A stretch of DNA of 64,000 nucleotides from Hymenobacter sp. CRA2 (GTDB taxonomy: Bacteria; Bacteroidota; Bacteroidia; Cytophagales; Hymenobacteraceae), in NCBI RefSeq assembly GCF_002007105.1, contig NZ_MVBC01000005.1, positions 243,681 to 307,680 on the forward strand. The letters are read 5' to 3'. The notes under the pieces are model-generated. The model made no database searches, was not told the origin of the DNA, and worked only from the letters and a program-made list of their open reading frames with translations. Shown here piece by piece: positions 15,735 through 24,421 of this stretch (the stretch's first letter is position 1; each line of letters opens with the position of its first letter). The position numbers and the translations under genes were made by a program.

Positions 15735-18700
15735 ATGAACCGAAAACTATTACTCTCTCTGGCCCTTGCGGTGCCGGTGACGGTAGTAGCTCAGGCGCAG
15801 ACGCGAACCGTCAGCGGCCGGGTTACATCCGTAGCCGATGGTACGGGGCTACCGGGGGTGACCGTGCTTGAGCGCGGCACCACCAACGGCACTAGCACCG
15901 ATGCCGACGGAAACTTCCGCCTGACCGTGCAGCCGGGAGCTACGCTGGTACTCAGTTCCATTGGTTTTGCCACGCAGGAAGTAGCCGTGGGCGACCAAAC
16001 GACGGTGAACGTGAATATGCGGGGTAGCGAAACGTTGCTTGGCGAAACTGTCGTGGTGGGCTACGGCACGCAGGCCAAACGCGAACTGACGGGCGCCATC
16101 ACGCAAGTGGGCAGCAAAGAAGTAGAGAACGTGCCCACCGTCAGCTTTGAGCAGGCCATTCAGGGCCGCACGCCAGGTGTGCAGATCAACCAGGGCACGG
16201 GTAAGCTGGGAGCCGGCGTGCAGATCCGCGTGCGTGGCTCTTCGTCGGTGACGGCATCCAACCAGCCTCTCTATGTTATCGATGGAATTCCCGTCACTTC
16301 CACAGATGTAGGAAGTGTGGTAGCCGACGAGCCCATCAACCCCCTGGCCGACCTGAACCCGAATGACATCGAGTCCATTTCGATTCTGAAGGATGCCGCA
16401 GCTTCGGCTATCTACGGCTCGCGCGCTTCCAACGGGGTAATCCTCGTAACGACCAAAAAGGGACGGCAAGGCCAAACGCGTGTCAATGTAGGCGCCTATT
16501 TCGGCACGAGCGAGGCTACGCGCATTCGTAAGTTTTTGAATGCAGCCGAATACCGGGAGCTGTTTAATGAGTCGGTGCAAAACGCGTTGACTAACCCTAA
16601 TAGCTTCCTGCGTACGGAGCTGCAACTGCCCGCCAACACCTCGACGGCGGAGGTCTTCGAGCTGTTTTCTGGCAACGACGACTTCAACTCCTCCAATGAT
16701 ACACCGTGGAACAAGCTGGCGTTTCGCAAGGGGAAAGTAGCTCAGTACGACGCCAACATATCAGGCGGTGACGCCAAAACCCGGTTCTACATCAGCGCCA
16801 ATTACAACGACCAAACCGGTATCATCATCGGGAACCGGTACCGCCGTGGCTCGTTACGCACCAATTTTGACCACTCGATTACCGACAAGCTGAAAATCGG
16901 GTTGAATATTTCGGCAACGCGAGCCGTAAACGACCGGGTGCCCGATGACAATGCCTTCACCAACCCGGTGCAGCTGAACGCACTACCGCCCGTACAATCG
17001 CCTTATAACCCGGCCGACCCAACGGGCTTCAACCGGACGCTGCTCTATGAAAACGCGCTGGTGGCCGTCAATCGGAATACCAACCGCTCGAGCAACTACC
17101 GCTCGTTCAGCAACCTGTCGCTGCAGTATCAGCCCATCCAAGGCCTGACACTGCGTTCCGAAATCGGCGGCGACCTGCTGGCGCTGCGTGAAGACGTGTA
17201 CTGGAGTCGCTTCACGGCTGATGCCGCCGGCGAAGGTCAGGCGTTGAGCAACCAAATCCAGGCCGTCAACTACACCACTAACCAAACGGCGACTTACCTG
17301 CGTACCATCGGCGGCGACCACACCGTGGAGGGGTTGTTAGGGTATTCGTACCAGCGCTTCGACAGCGAGCAGACGGCCGCAGTAGGCCGGGGCTTCTCCA
17401 GCGACCAGTTCCGCAAAGTGGCTTCGGCGGCAGTGTACTCGCCCGGTACCACCAGCGCCGGCACCGGCTACGACTTCCAGTCGGTATTCGGGCGGGTGAA
17501 CTACACGTTCCGCAACAAGTACCTCCTCTCAGGTAGCCTGCGCGCTGACTACTCTTCTCGTTTCGGCTCTAAAGACCCCTGGGGCTACTTCCCAGCCGCT
17601 TCGGTAGGGTGGGTGCTCACGGAGGAAGGCTTCCTGCAAGGCAATAAAGCCGTGAGCCTGCTGAAGCTACGCGGTAGCTATGGCCTCACGGGTAATGCCG
17701 AGGTAGGTAACTTTGCTTCGCGCACGTTGTACAGCGGTGCTCAGTACCAAACCGAGCCCGGCATCATTCCCGATGCCCGCCTAGGGGACAATACGCTGAC
17801 CTGGGAGAATACCGCTCAGGCCGACATCGGTATCGAGTTCGGTTTCCTCAACGACCGCATTGCTGGTGAAGTCGACGTGTACCATAAGAAAACCACTGAC
17901 TTGTTGCTCGACCAGCAACTGCCCTACACCGGCGGCTACCAATTGGTACAACGCAACCTGGGTACGCTGGTCAACAAAGGGGTAGAATTGACGCTGAACA
18001 CGCGTAACCTCGACGGCGAGTTTAAGTGGAATACCAACTTCAACATCTCGCTCAACCGCAACAAAGTAACCGACCTAGCTGGGCAGGAACTGATTTCGGG
18101 CTCCCGAAACCTGGGGCGCGTGCGGGAAGGCGAACCTATTGGGGTATTTTGGGGACGTGAGTACGCGGGTGTCGATCCGGCCAACGGCGACGCACTCTAC
18201 TACCTAAACACGCCCAACGCCGACGGCTCGGTAGACCGTAGTACTACGAATAACCCCAATGCCGCTGCACTGGTGAAGCTAGGCGACCCAAACCCCAAGT
18301 TTACGGGTGGTTTTACTAACACCTTCTCCTACAAAGGGTTTGAGCTGAGCCTGCTCACGCAGTTTACCTACGGCAATGACATTTACAACATTGCCGGCCT
18401 GTACCAATCGGTGAACGGGGATTACTTCGATAACCAAACCCGTGACCAGCTCAAACGCTGGCGGCAGCCCGGCGACATCACCGACGTGCCGCAGGCCCGC
18501 TTCTACGAGGGGAATGGCACGGCCGCCTCTTCGCGCTGGATTCAGGATGGCTCGTTCTTCCGCTTCAAGAACCTGACGCTGGCCTATAATCTGCCCAAGA
18601 GCTGGGCTTCGAAAGCCATGCTGCAGAGCGCCCGCATTTACGTTACCGGTCAGAACCTGATTACCCTGACCAACTACGAAGGGTACGACCCCGAGGTAAA

Positions 18701-18806
18701 TACCTCTGGCCTGAACACGGCCGCTGCCAACTACTTGCTGGGTCACGACTTCTACACGCCGCCACTGGCCAAAACCTGGTTGGTTGGCTTTAACCTCGGT
18801 TTTTAA
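15735..18806 (+). CDS. SusC/RagA-family TonB-linked outer membrane transporter
   Basis: A 1023-residue outer-membrane protein. A signal peptide occupies about residues 1-22 ('LLLSLALAVPVTVVAQAQ'). A carboxypeptidase-regulatory-like domain (about 25-105: 'VSGRVTSVADGTGLPGVTV', 'GNFRLTVQPGATLVLSSIGF') follows. The plug has the SusC signature 'GYGTQAKRELTGAIT', 'GSSSVTASNQPLYVIDGIPV' and 'DAAASAIYGSRASNGVILVT'. The rest is a large beta-barrel. It pairs with the SusD-like lipoprotein nine bases downstream to import a bulky nutrient such as an oligosaccharide or peptide. No glycosidase, sigma factor or anti-sigma gene is adjacent, so the substrate cannot be inferred. Confidence 0.95.
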   Translation: MNRKLLLSLALAVPVTVVAQAQTRTVSGRVTSVADGTGLPGVTVLERGTTNGTSTDADGNFRLTVQPGATLVLSSIGFATQEVAVGDQTTVNVNMRGSETLLGETVVVGYGTQAKRELTGAITQVGSKEVENVPTVSFEQAIQGRTPGVQINQGTGKLGAGVQIRVRGSSSVTASNQPLYVIDGIPVTSTDVGSVVADEPINPLADLNPNDIESISILKDAAASAIYGSRASNGVILVTTKKGRQGQTRVNVGAYFGTSEATRIRKFLNAAEYRELFNESVQNALTNPNSFLRTELQLPANTSTAEVFELFSGNDDFNSSNDTPWNKLAFRKGKVAQYDANISGGDAKTRFYISANYNDQTGIIIGNRYRRGSLRTNFDHSITDKLKIGLNISATRAVNDRVPDDNAFTNPVQLNALPPVQSPYNPADPTGFNRTLLYENALVAVNRNTNRSSNYRSFSNLSLQYQPIQGLTLRSEIGGDLLALREDVYWSRFTADAAGEGQALSNQIQAVNYTTNQTATYLRTIGGDHTVEGLLGYSYQRFDSEQTAAVGRGFSSDQFRKVASAAVYSPGTTSAGTGYDFQSVFGRVNYTFRNKYLLSGSLRADYSSRFGSKDPWGYFPAASVGWVLTEEGFLQGNKAVSLLKLRGSYGLTGNAEVGNFASRTLYSGAQYQTEPGIIPDARLGDNTLTWENTAQADIGIEFGFLNDRIAGEVDVYHKKTTDLLLDQQLPYTGGYQLVQRNLGTLVNKGVELTLNTRNLDGEFKWNTNFNISLNRNKVTDLAGQELISGSRNLGRVREGEPIGVFWGREYAGVDPANGDALYYLNTPNADGSVDRSTTNNPNAAALVKLGDPNPKFTGGFTNTFSYKGFELSLLTQFTYGNDIYNIAGLYQSVNGDYFDNQTRDQLKRWRQPGDITDVPQARFYEGNGTAASSRWIQDGSFFRFKNLTLAYNLPKSWASKAMLQSARIYVTGQNLITLTNYEGYDPEVNTSGLNTAAANYLLGHDFYTPPLAKTWLVGFNLGF

Positions 18807-18815
18807 CCTTAACCG

Positions 18816-20219
18816 ATGCGTACTGACATGATCAAAATGACTACTCGCGCCCTATTGGCGGCGCTGCTGCTCGGAGCTGGTCTGCTGACCTCGGCTTGTC
18901 AGCAGGAAATAAACCCAGAGCAATCCATCGACACCGAAACGGCCCTCAGCGATGAGCAAGGCGTGCAAACGGCGGTGGTAGGGGCATACTCACGCCTGTA
19001 TCAGCCCGCGCTGTACGGCACCAACTTGATCCTGATACCCGATCTGCTGGCTTCACCGGGCTACCTATCGTGGCAAGGGTCGTTTCAGTCGTACCGTGAA
19101 ATTTCTTCGGTACAGATTACCACTGTCAACGCGGATGTGCAGCGCACATGGCGTGACGCTTACCGCCTGATCAACATCAACAACCTCGTGCTGGAAGCGC
19201 TGCCCGTGATTCGCGATGCGGGCGAGCGGGAACGGCTTCAGGGCGAGATGCAGCTGATGCGGGGCTTGATGTATTTCGAACTGGTGCGCCTGTACGGGCA
19301 ACCTAGCCTGAGTAGCACTTACGGAGTACCGCTGGTAACGCGTGCCAACCGCACCGTAGACGAAGCTTCGGCGCGCCTGCCGCGCAACACCGTACAGCAG
19401 GTATATGATCAGATCCTGGCCGACATGCGTGCTGCCGAACAGGTGCTGCCAACCCAAAACGAAACCGGCCGCTTCGACCGCTACGATGCCAAAGCTTTGC
19501 TGGCCCGCGTGTACCTGCAGATCGGTAACTACGCGCAAGCCCGCGACTTGGCCAACGAGGTCATCCAGAGCAGCGGCGCCACGTTGAACTCGTCGGTGCT
19601 GGAGGCTTTCACGGGCGACGGGTCATCGGAAGTATTGTTTGAGGTGCTGCAGAACGAGCAGAACAATGCTGGTGCCGCCAATGACGGCTTGGCGACCTTC
19701 TACTCAGGTAAGTCGGTTGGCTTCCAAGGCCGCGCTGACGTAGCCGTTTCGGCCACTTTTGCGGCGCAGTACGAAGCCAATGATGAGCGCGGTCAGCAGG
19801 CCAATATCGGCGAAGGCTTGATTTACGTGGGCGACGCTGTGCGCACCGGCCAACTGCGCTCCTTTAAATGGAATGACTTTGCTCAAAACATCCCGGTTAT
19901 CCGTCTGGCTGAGATGCTCCTAATCCGGGCTGAGACCAATCAGCGTCTGGGTACCACCATCGGAGCCACGCCCTTGGCCGATATCAACGCTATTCGGCAG
20001 CGAGCAGGAGCCACGCCTAAAGTTGCCGTTACGCTGAACGATATCCTGTTGGAACGGGAGTTGGAGCTAGCTTTCGAGGGCTTCCGCATTCATGACTACC
20101 GCCGTACCGGCCGTAACTTGGGCAGCAACCCCTCCACGGCTGATGCCCGCGTGCTGCCCGTTCCACAGTACGAAATCAATCTGGGCAACGGTACCCCGCA
20201 AACACCGGGCTACTTGTAA
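18816..20219 (+). CDS. SusD/RagB-family nutrient-binding lipoprotein
   Basis: A 467-residue outer-membrane lipoprotein. A signal peptide with lipobox 'LLTSAC' precedes the acceptor Cys at about residue 28. The SusD fold is indicated by 'VQTAVVGAYSRLYQP', the TPR-like helices 'AKALLARVYLQIGNYAQA', and the C-terminal 'IRLAEMLLIRAETNQRLG' and 'LERELELAFEGFRIHDYRRT'. Met codons at 18816, 18828 and 18837 are possible starts; 18816 was kept. It sits nine bases after the SusC gene and caps that transporter, so the two are one operon. A strong terminator follows. Confidence 0.95.
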   Translation: MRTDMIKMTTRALLAALLLGAGLLTSACQQEINPEQSIDTETALSDEQGVQTAVVGAYSRLYQPALYGTNLILIPDLLASPGYLSWQGSFQSYREISSVQITTVNADVQRTWRDAYRLININNLVLEALPVIRDAGERERLQGEMQLMRGLMYFELVRLYGQPSLSSTYGVPLVTRANRTVDEASARLPRNTVQQVYDQILADMRAAEQVLPTQNETGRFDRYDAKALLARVYLQIGNYAQARDLANEVIQSSGATLNSSVLEAFTGDGSSEVLFEVLQNEQNNAGAANDGLATFYSGKSVGFQGRADVAVSATFAAQYEANDERGQQANIGEGLIYVGDAVRTGQLRSFKWNDFAQNIPVIRLAEMLLIRAETNQRLGTTIGATPLADINAIRQRAGATPKVAVTLNDILLERELELAFEGFRIHDYRRTGRNLGSNPSTADARVLPVPQYEINLGNGTPQTPGYL

Positions 20220-20235
20220 GCTGATGCTTGGTCCC

Positions 20236-20274
20236 TAAAAAAAGCCGCTCCGGAATTTCCGGAGCGGCTTTTTT
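20236..20274. terminator. Terminator between SusD and the convergent unknown gene
   Basis: AAAGCCGCTCCGGAA and TTCCGGAGCGGCTTT form a perfect stem with A and T runs at both ends, so it can serve both converging transcripts. Confidence 0.9.
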
Positions 20275-20330
20275 ATTGAAGCGCAAGTCGGCTCGATAAA
20301 AATGGGACGGGACCGATAAGCTACTGCCAG

Positions 20331-20801
20331 CTAGTCCTCGTCGTCCTCATGTGGGGCATCGAAGTCCAGGTCGTCGACCAGCTCGGCGGCCTCCTGAATC
20401 ACGGCGTCCATGGCCGGAATGGAGTCGGCGTCGAGGGTACGCTCGAAGAGGTGCAGCAGCTGCTCGCCCTCGTCGTTGACGTACAAATCGGTGTACAACC
20501 GCTCAAAGTGGTGAGCTTCCTTCGTAATGACGGCGTCGATCTGATCGGCGGATTTGGCCTTGAGGGCCTTGTGCAGCACTTGTAACACCTGCCGGCTTTC
20601 CTCATGGTCGCCGAGGTCGGCCAGAGCTTTCATCAGGCTCATGGCCACCAGCAGCCGCACCCGCTCAAAGCGAAAACCCTGCTCGCGCGGGGCTGCCCGT
20701 TGCAAATCCGAGTAGGCTTGCAGATCGGTGTGGGGCAGGTAATCGGCGGCTTCCTGGCGGAAGGCGCCGTGGAGCAGCTGCTGAAACAGGGTAGCAGACA
20801 T
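20331..20801 (-). CDS. Acidic protein of unknown function
   Basis: A 156-residue soluble protein that I do not recognise. It is mostly helical with repeated patterns such as 'ALADLGDHEESRQVLQVLHK' and 'HHFERLYTDLYVNDEGEQLL', and ends in a very acidic tail ('DDLDFDAPHEDDED'). No signal peptide and no membrane segment are visible. It is convergent with the SusD gene across a terminator and divergent from the small membrane protein at 20950. The start at 20801 is the only Met near the beginning of the frame. Confidence 0.75.
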   Translation of the reverse strand: MSATLFQQLLHGAFRQEAADYLPHTDLQAYSDLQRAAPREQGFRFERVRLLVAMSLMKALADLGDHEESRQVLQVLHKALKAKSADQIDAVITKEAHHFERLYTDLYVNDEGEQLLHLFERTLDADSIPAMDAVIQEAAELVDDLDFDAPHEDDED

Positions 20802-20949
20802 GGGCAGCGGAAATCAAGTGGAAGGTGCAAAGGAACACAAACGCCCGCAGCTACGGCGCACCAGCAGCATCGGCGGGCGCACTTTTGCCGTAAGCTTCAG
20901 GATGCGGCCGCAGAAAGCGGCCGTGCTTTCACCTACGTACGTTTGCCCG

Positions 20950-21216
20950 ATGACGCACAAATCCAAATGGTTGCTGTTTGCCCCCAGCGGCCTGGTTGTA
21001 ATTGGTTTCGGTACCTGCCTGATTCAGTGGGCCACGGCCATGAAGCAGGAAAAAGCCCCTACCGCCCAGTGGGTGGCTGCGGGCACGCTGGCCCTAGGCG
21101 TGTTCAACGCGGGCGTTAGCCTGTTTGGCCGCGGCGTGGCCGAGAGTGTGCTGTACCAGATTAAGGAAAAGCCGCAGGAAAAGGATCAGCAATCAACTGC
21201 CGATAATCAGGGGTAA
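20950..21216 (+). CDS. Small two-helix membrane protein, unknown function
   Basis: An 88-residue protein with two hydrophobic segments ('WLLFAPSGLVVIGFGTCLI' at about 7-26 and 'WVAAGTLALGVFNAGVSLF' at about 41-59), a short loop between them, and a charged hydrophilic tail. I do not recognise a family. The ATG at 20950 was chosen because the first helix follows directly; the longer frame from 20800 would overlap the divergent gene's promoter and has no conserved lead. The M14 peptidase gene follows on the same strand after 136 bases. Confidence 0.7.
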   Translation: MTHKSKWLLFAPSGLVVIGFGTCLIQWATAMKQEKAPTAQWVAAGTLALGVFNAGVSLFGRGVAESVLYQIKEKPQEKDQQSTADNQG

Positions 21217-21352
21217 ACCTTGCCGGCGGGTTGTGCCGGCACGACTCACCGGCAAGTAGGAAGGCGGCTATATAGCGGAAGCCGGACGCGCGGTGTACTT
21301 TCGCTCAGGCGCCGTTTGGAGCCTGTTCATCCGTTTTGTTTCGGCAAATTTC

Positions 21353-23911
21353 ATGTTCCGACCTTTTTTGCGCCTGCTTGGCGCTGCGGTGCTGGCCTCG
21401 GGGCTACTGATGGCCGTACCCGCTGTGGCTCAATCGGCTGGCGGGGGGCCTCAGTCGCCCGAACAGTTCCTGGGCTATCGGCTCGGCAGCCGCTTCACCT
21501 TCCACGCCGATGTGCTGCGCTACGCAGCCTACCTGGCCCAGCAGTACCCCGACCGGTTGCGCATCGTGCCCTACGGCAAAACCTACGAGGGCCGGCCGCT
21601 GGAAGTGGTGCAGGTAGCTTCGGCCCGCAACCTGGCCCGCCTCGACGACATCCGTCACAGCAACCTGCGCCGTACCGGTGTGGAAAGCGGCACGCCCGCT
21701 ATTGATCAGCCGGCCATCGTGTGGCTGAGCTACAACGTGCACGGCAACGAAGCGGTGTCGTCGGAGGCGGTGCTGCAGGTACTCTACGACTTTGCCAACC
21801 CGCAGAACGCCGATGCCCAGGCCCTGCTCGATAAGGTAGTACTGCTGCTCGACCCGTGCGTGAACCCGGACGGCCGCGAGCGGTACGTGCAGTGGTACCA
21901 GCGCGTGGCGGCCGGCCCCACCAACGCCTCGCCGCTGAGCTGGGAGCACCGCGAGCCGTGGCCTGGTGGCCGCTACAACCACTACTATTTCGACCTGAAC
22001 CGCGACTGGGCCTGGCAGACGCAGCGCGAAAGTCAGCAGCGCATTGCCTTGTACAACCAGTGGCTGCCCCAGGTGCACGCCGATTTCCACGAAATGGGCC
22101 CGGAAGCGCCGTATTACTTCTCGCCCGCGGCCAAGCCTTTCCACGAGGATATTACCACCTACCAGCGCAGCTTCCAGAACCGCATCGGCGACTACAACCG
22201 GCAGACCTTCGATAAGAACGGCTGGCTGTACTTCACCCGCGAAACGTACGACCTGTTTGCGCCCAGCTACGGCGACACCTGGCCGTCGTTCAACGGGGCC
22301 ATCGGCATGACCTACGAGCAAGGCGGGGGCGGCCGCGGCGGCGTGCGCATCATCAAGGCCGACGGCGATACACTCACGCTGAGCCAGCGCATCGCGCACC
22401 ACCACGCTGCCAGCTGGGCCACCATCCGCGCGGCGGCCGACCACCAGTCCGAGCTGCTGAAGGAATTTGGCCGCTACTACGCCGACGCCCGGCAGAAGCC
22501 GCGTGGGCAGTACAAGAGCTTCGTGGTGAGCGGCTCGCCGGAGCGCCTGGCGCCGCTGGCCGAGTACCTGCAGCGCCAGCAAATCGAGTTTGGCTACGTG
22601 GGCGAGCGGCGCAAAACGTCGGCGTACAACTACACCAGCGGCCGGCGTGAGTCGGTAGCGCTGCAGCCTACGGACCTGGTCGTAAGCATGTACCAGCCCA
22701 AGTCTACACTTGTGAAGGTGCTGTTTGAGCCGCAGTCGGCGCTGGAAGACTCGCTGACCTATGACATCACGGCGTGGTCGTTGCCTTACGCCTATGGCCT
22801 GCAGGGATACGCTCTTACCAGCACGCTGAAGGCGGCCAGGTCTGCCCCGGCGGCCACCATGGTGAAGGCTGCCCCGGCTGCTACTGCCGCGCCGTATGCC
22901 TACTTGGCTCGCTGGAACTCCCTGCGCGATGCCCGGCTGCTGGCAGCCCTGCTGCAGCGGCAGGTGCGCGTGCGCGTGGCGTATCAGGCATTCGAAGCTG
23001 ATGGCCGGCAGTTTCAGCCCGGCACGCTCATCATCAACCGGGGCAACAACGAAGGCCTGGGCCGCCGTTTCGATGATATCGTGCGCACCATGGCCGATTC
23101 TATCGGCACGGAGCTGACGCCGGTGCAAACCGGGTTCGTGAGTACCGGCAGCGACTTAGGCTCCAGCAACGTGCACGGTGTGGGCCGGCCAAACGTGGCC
23201 GTGCTGGCCGGCAACGGCGTCGACGCGACGGCGTTTGGCGAGGTCTGGCACTTCTTCGAGCAGCAGCTGGGCTACCCGCTTACCGTGCTCGGCACAGATT
23301 ACTTTGCCTCGGTGCCGCTGACCAAATTTGACGTCATCATCCTGCCCGATGGCAGCTACGCCGAAGCCCTGCCCGAGCGGCAGCTCGACGTCCTCAAGGC
23401 CTGGGTACGCGGCGGTGGCCGGCTGATTGCCATGGAAGGCGCCATGAGCTACCTGGCCGGCAAAAAAGACTTCGCGCTGAAGGCCAAAGGTGCCGATACC
23501 ACGCGCGCCCGCCGCGCCGACCCCTACCGCCTGCTGCGCCGCTACGGCTCGGCCGAACGGGAGTCCTTGCAGGAGCTGGTGCAGGGCAGCGTGTACTCCG
23601 TGCAGCTCGACAACACGCATCCGCTGGCCTTTGGCTACGGCAACACCTACTACGCGCTGGTGCGCAGCCCGCTCAACTACCAGTTTCTGGGCGAGGGCAG
23701 CTGGAACGTGGGCGTGCTCAAGAAAGGGCAAGCCGCTGCGGGCTTCACCGGCAGCCAGGCCCGCCGCAAGCTCAACGATACCGTGGTGCTGGGCGTGCAG
23801 GAAATGGGCCGCGGCCAGGTAGTGTACCTCGGCGACAACCCGCTGTTCCGGGGCTTCTGGCACGCCGGCAAGCTGTTGTTCAGCAACGCCGTATTCTTCG
23901 TCGGGCAGTAG
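21353..23911 (+). CDS. Secreted M14-family zinc carboxypeptidase with C-terminal amidotransferase-like domain
   Basis: An 852-residue exported peptidase. A signal peptide ('LLGAAVLASGLLMAVPAVAQ') runs to about residue 27. The zinc site is 'HGNE' at His130/Glu133 with the third ligand His246 in 'HADFHEMGP'; the catalytic Glu is probably Glu322 in 'MTYEQGG'. The domain 'FDLNRDWAWQTQRESQQRI' is also typical of bacterial M14 proteins. The C-terminal part from about residue 605 ('VAVLAGNGVDATAFGEVWHF', 'FDVIILPDGSY', 'VRGGGRLIAMEGAM') resembles a class I glutamine-amidotransferase-like fold without an obvious catalytic Cys. The start at 21353 leaves a proper signal peptide. It probably degrades peptides in the periplasm or outside the cell. 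Confidence 0.9.
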   Translation: MFRPFLRLLGAAVLASGLLMAVPAVAQSAGGGPQSPEQFLGYRLGSRFTFHADVLRYAAYLAQQYPDRLRIVPYGKTYEGRPLEVVQVASARNLARLDDIRHSNLRRTGVESGTPAIDQPAIVWLSYNVHGNEAVSSEAVLQVLYDFANPQNADAQALLDKVVLLLDPCVNPDGRERYVQWYQRVAAGPTNASPLSWEHREPWPGGRYNHYYFDLNRDWAWQTQRESQQRIALYNQWLPQVHADFHEMGPEAPYYFSPAAKPFHEDITTYQRSFQNRIGDYNRQTFDKNGWLYFTRETYDLFAPSYGDTWPSFNGAIGMTYEQGGGGRGGVRIIKADGDTLTLSQRIAHHHAASWATIRAAADHQSELLKEFGRYYADARQKPRGQYKSFVVSGSPERLAPLAEYLQRQQIEFGYVGERRKTSAYNYTSGRRESVALQPTDLVVSMYQPKSTLVKVLFEPQSALEDSLTYDITAWSLPYAYGLQGYALTSTLKAARSAPAATMVKAAPAATAAPYAYLARWNSLRDARLLAALLQRQVRVRVAYQAFEADGRQFQPGTLIINRGNNEGLGRRFDDIVRTMADSIGTELTPVQTGFVSTGSDLGSSNVHGVGRPNVAVLAGNGVDATAFGEVWHFFEQQLGYPLTVLGTDYFASVPLTKFDVIILPDGSYAEALPERQLDVLKAWVRGGGRLIAMEGAMSYLAGKKDFALKAKGADTTRARRADPYRLLRRYGSAERESLQELVQGSVYSVQLDNTHPLAFGYGNTYYALVRSPLNYQFLGEGSWNVGVLKKGQAAAGFTGSQARRKLNDTVVLGVQEMGRGQVVYLGDNPLFRGFWHAGKLLFSNAVFFVGQ

Positions 23912-23926
23912 TAGGTCAGCCGACAA

Positions 23927-23964
23927 CAAAAAGCCCCGCCAAAGTTATTTGGCGGGGCTTTTTG
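23927..23964. terminator. Bidirectional terminator after the M14 gene
   Basis: AAAAAGCCCCGCCAAA and TTTGGCGGGGCTTTTT form a perfect stem between the convergent M14 gene and the small secreted protein at 23986, with A and T runs on both sides. Confidence 0.9.
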
Positions 23965-23985
23965 CGTTTTTCAGACCAGGTAGCC

Positions 23986-24306
23986 TTAGTCTACTGCGTC
24001 TTCAGCTTTGTTGCCGACTTTCTTGGCGCCTTTCTTCACGCCGTGGCCGACTTTCTTAGCGCCCTTGCCCACGGCATGGCCTACTTTTTTGCCACCGCGC
24101 TTGGCGTCGCTGGCGGTGTTGCTCACCATTTTGCCGGCTTTGCTACGCTCGTAAGGAGTATTGCTTTCGGTCGTCGTGGTGGTCGTAGTCGTCGACGGCG
24201 TCGTTTGGGTCGGGGTGGTCTGCGTCGTTTGCGTCGGGGTCGTTTGGGCCAGGGCCGAAACGCTGGTCACCGCTACGGCAGCCAGCATCATCATTATCTT
24301 TTTCAT
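23986..24306 (-). CDS. Small secreted protein with Thr-rich and Lys/Gly-rich repeats
   Basis: A 106-residue protein with a clear signal peptide ('MMMLAAVAVTSVSALAQ', about residues 5-21). Next is a low-complexity Thr/Gln/Pro tract containing eight Thr in a row, then 'SNTPYERSKAGKMVSNTASD', and then three imperfect copies of a KKVG(H/N) motif ('GGKKVGHAVGKGAKKVGHG', 'KKGAKKVGNKAED'). The C-terminal part is strongly basic and could bind polyanions. I do not recognise a family; related short, repeat-bearing exported proteins are common in Hymenobacter-like genomes, which is from memory. It is alone on its strand between two convergent or divergent neighbours. Confidence 0.75.
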   Translation of the reverse strand: MKKIMMMLAAVAVTSVSALAQTTPTQTTQTTPTQTTPSTTTTTTTTESNTPYERSKAGKMVSNTASDAKRGGKKVGHAVGKGAKKVGHGVKKGAKKVGNKAEDAVD

Positions 24307-24421
24307 CGGAATGGAGGTCAGGAGTTAGGTGACTTGCCTTCTACGCGGCCTCGTTCCGAAGGATACTCAAATGTGCGCTTTCGCAGTGTGCATTCAGCCA
24401 AACTTCATGCGGCAAGCGGCC

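Noticed and set aside
20236..20274. A riboswitch or regulatory RNA between SusD and the next gene
   Set aside because: The structure is a simple symmetric stem with A and T runs, fully explained as a bidirectional terminator.
21404..23128. A 574-codon minus-strand frame over the M14 gene
   Set aside because: It has repetitive His/Val/Leu/Gln-rich shadow composition and lies inside a well-supported gene.
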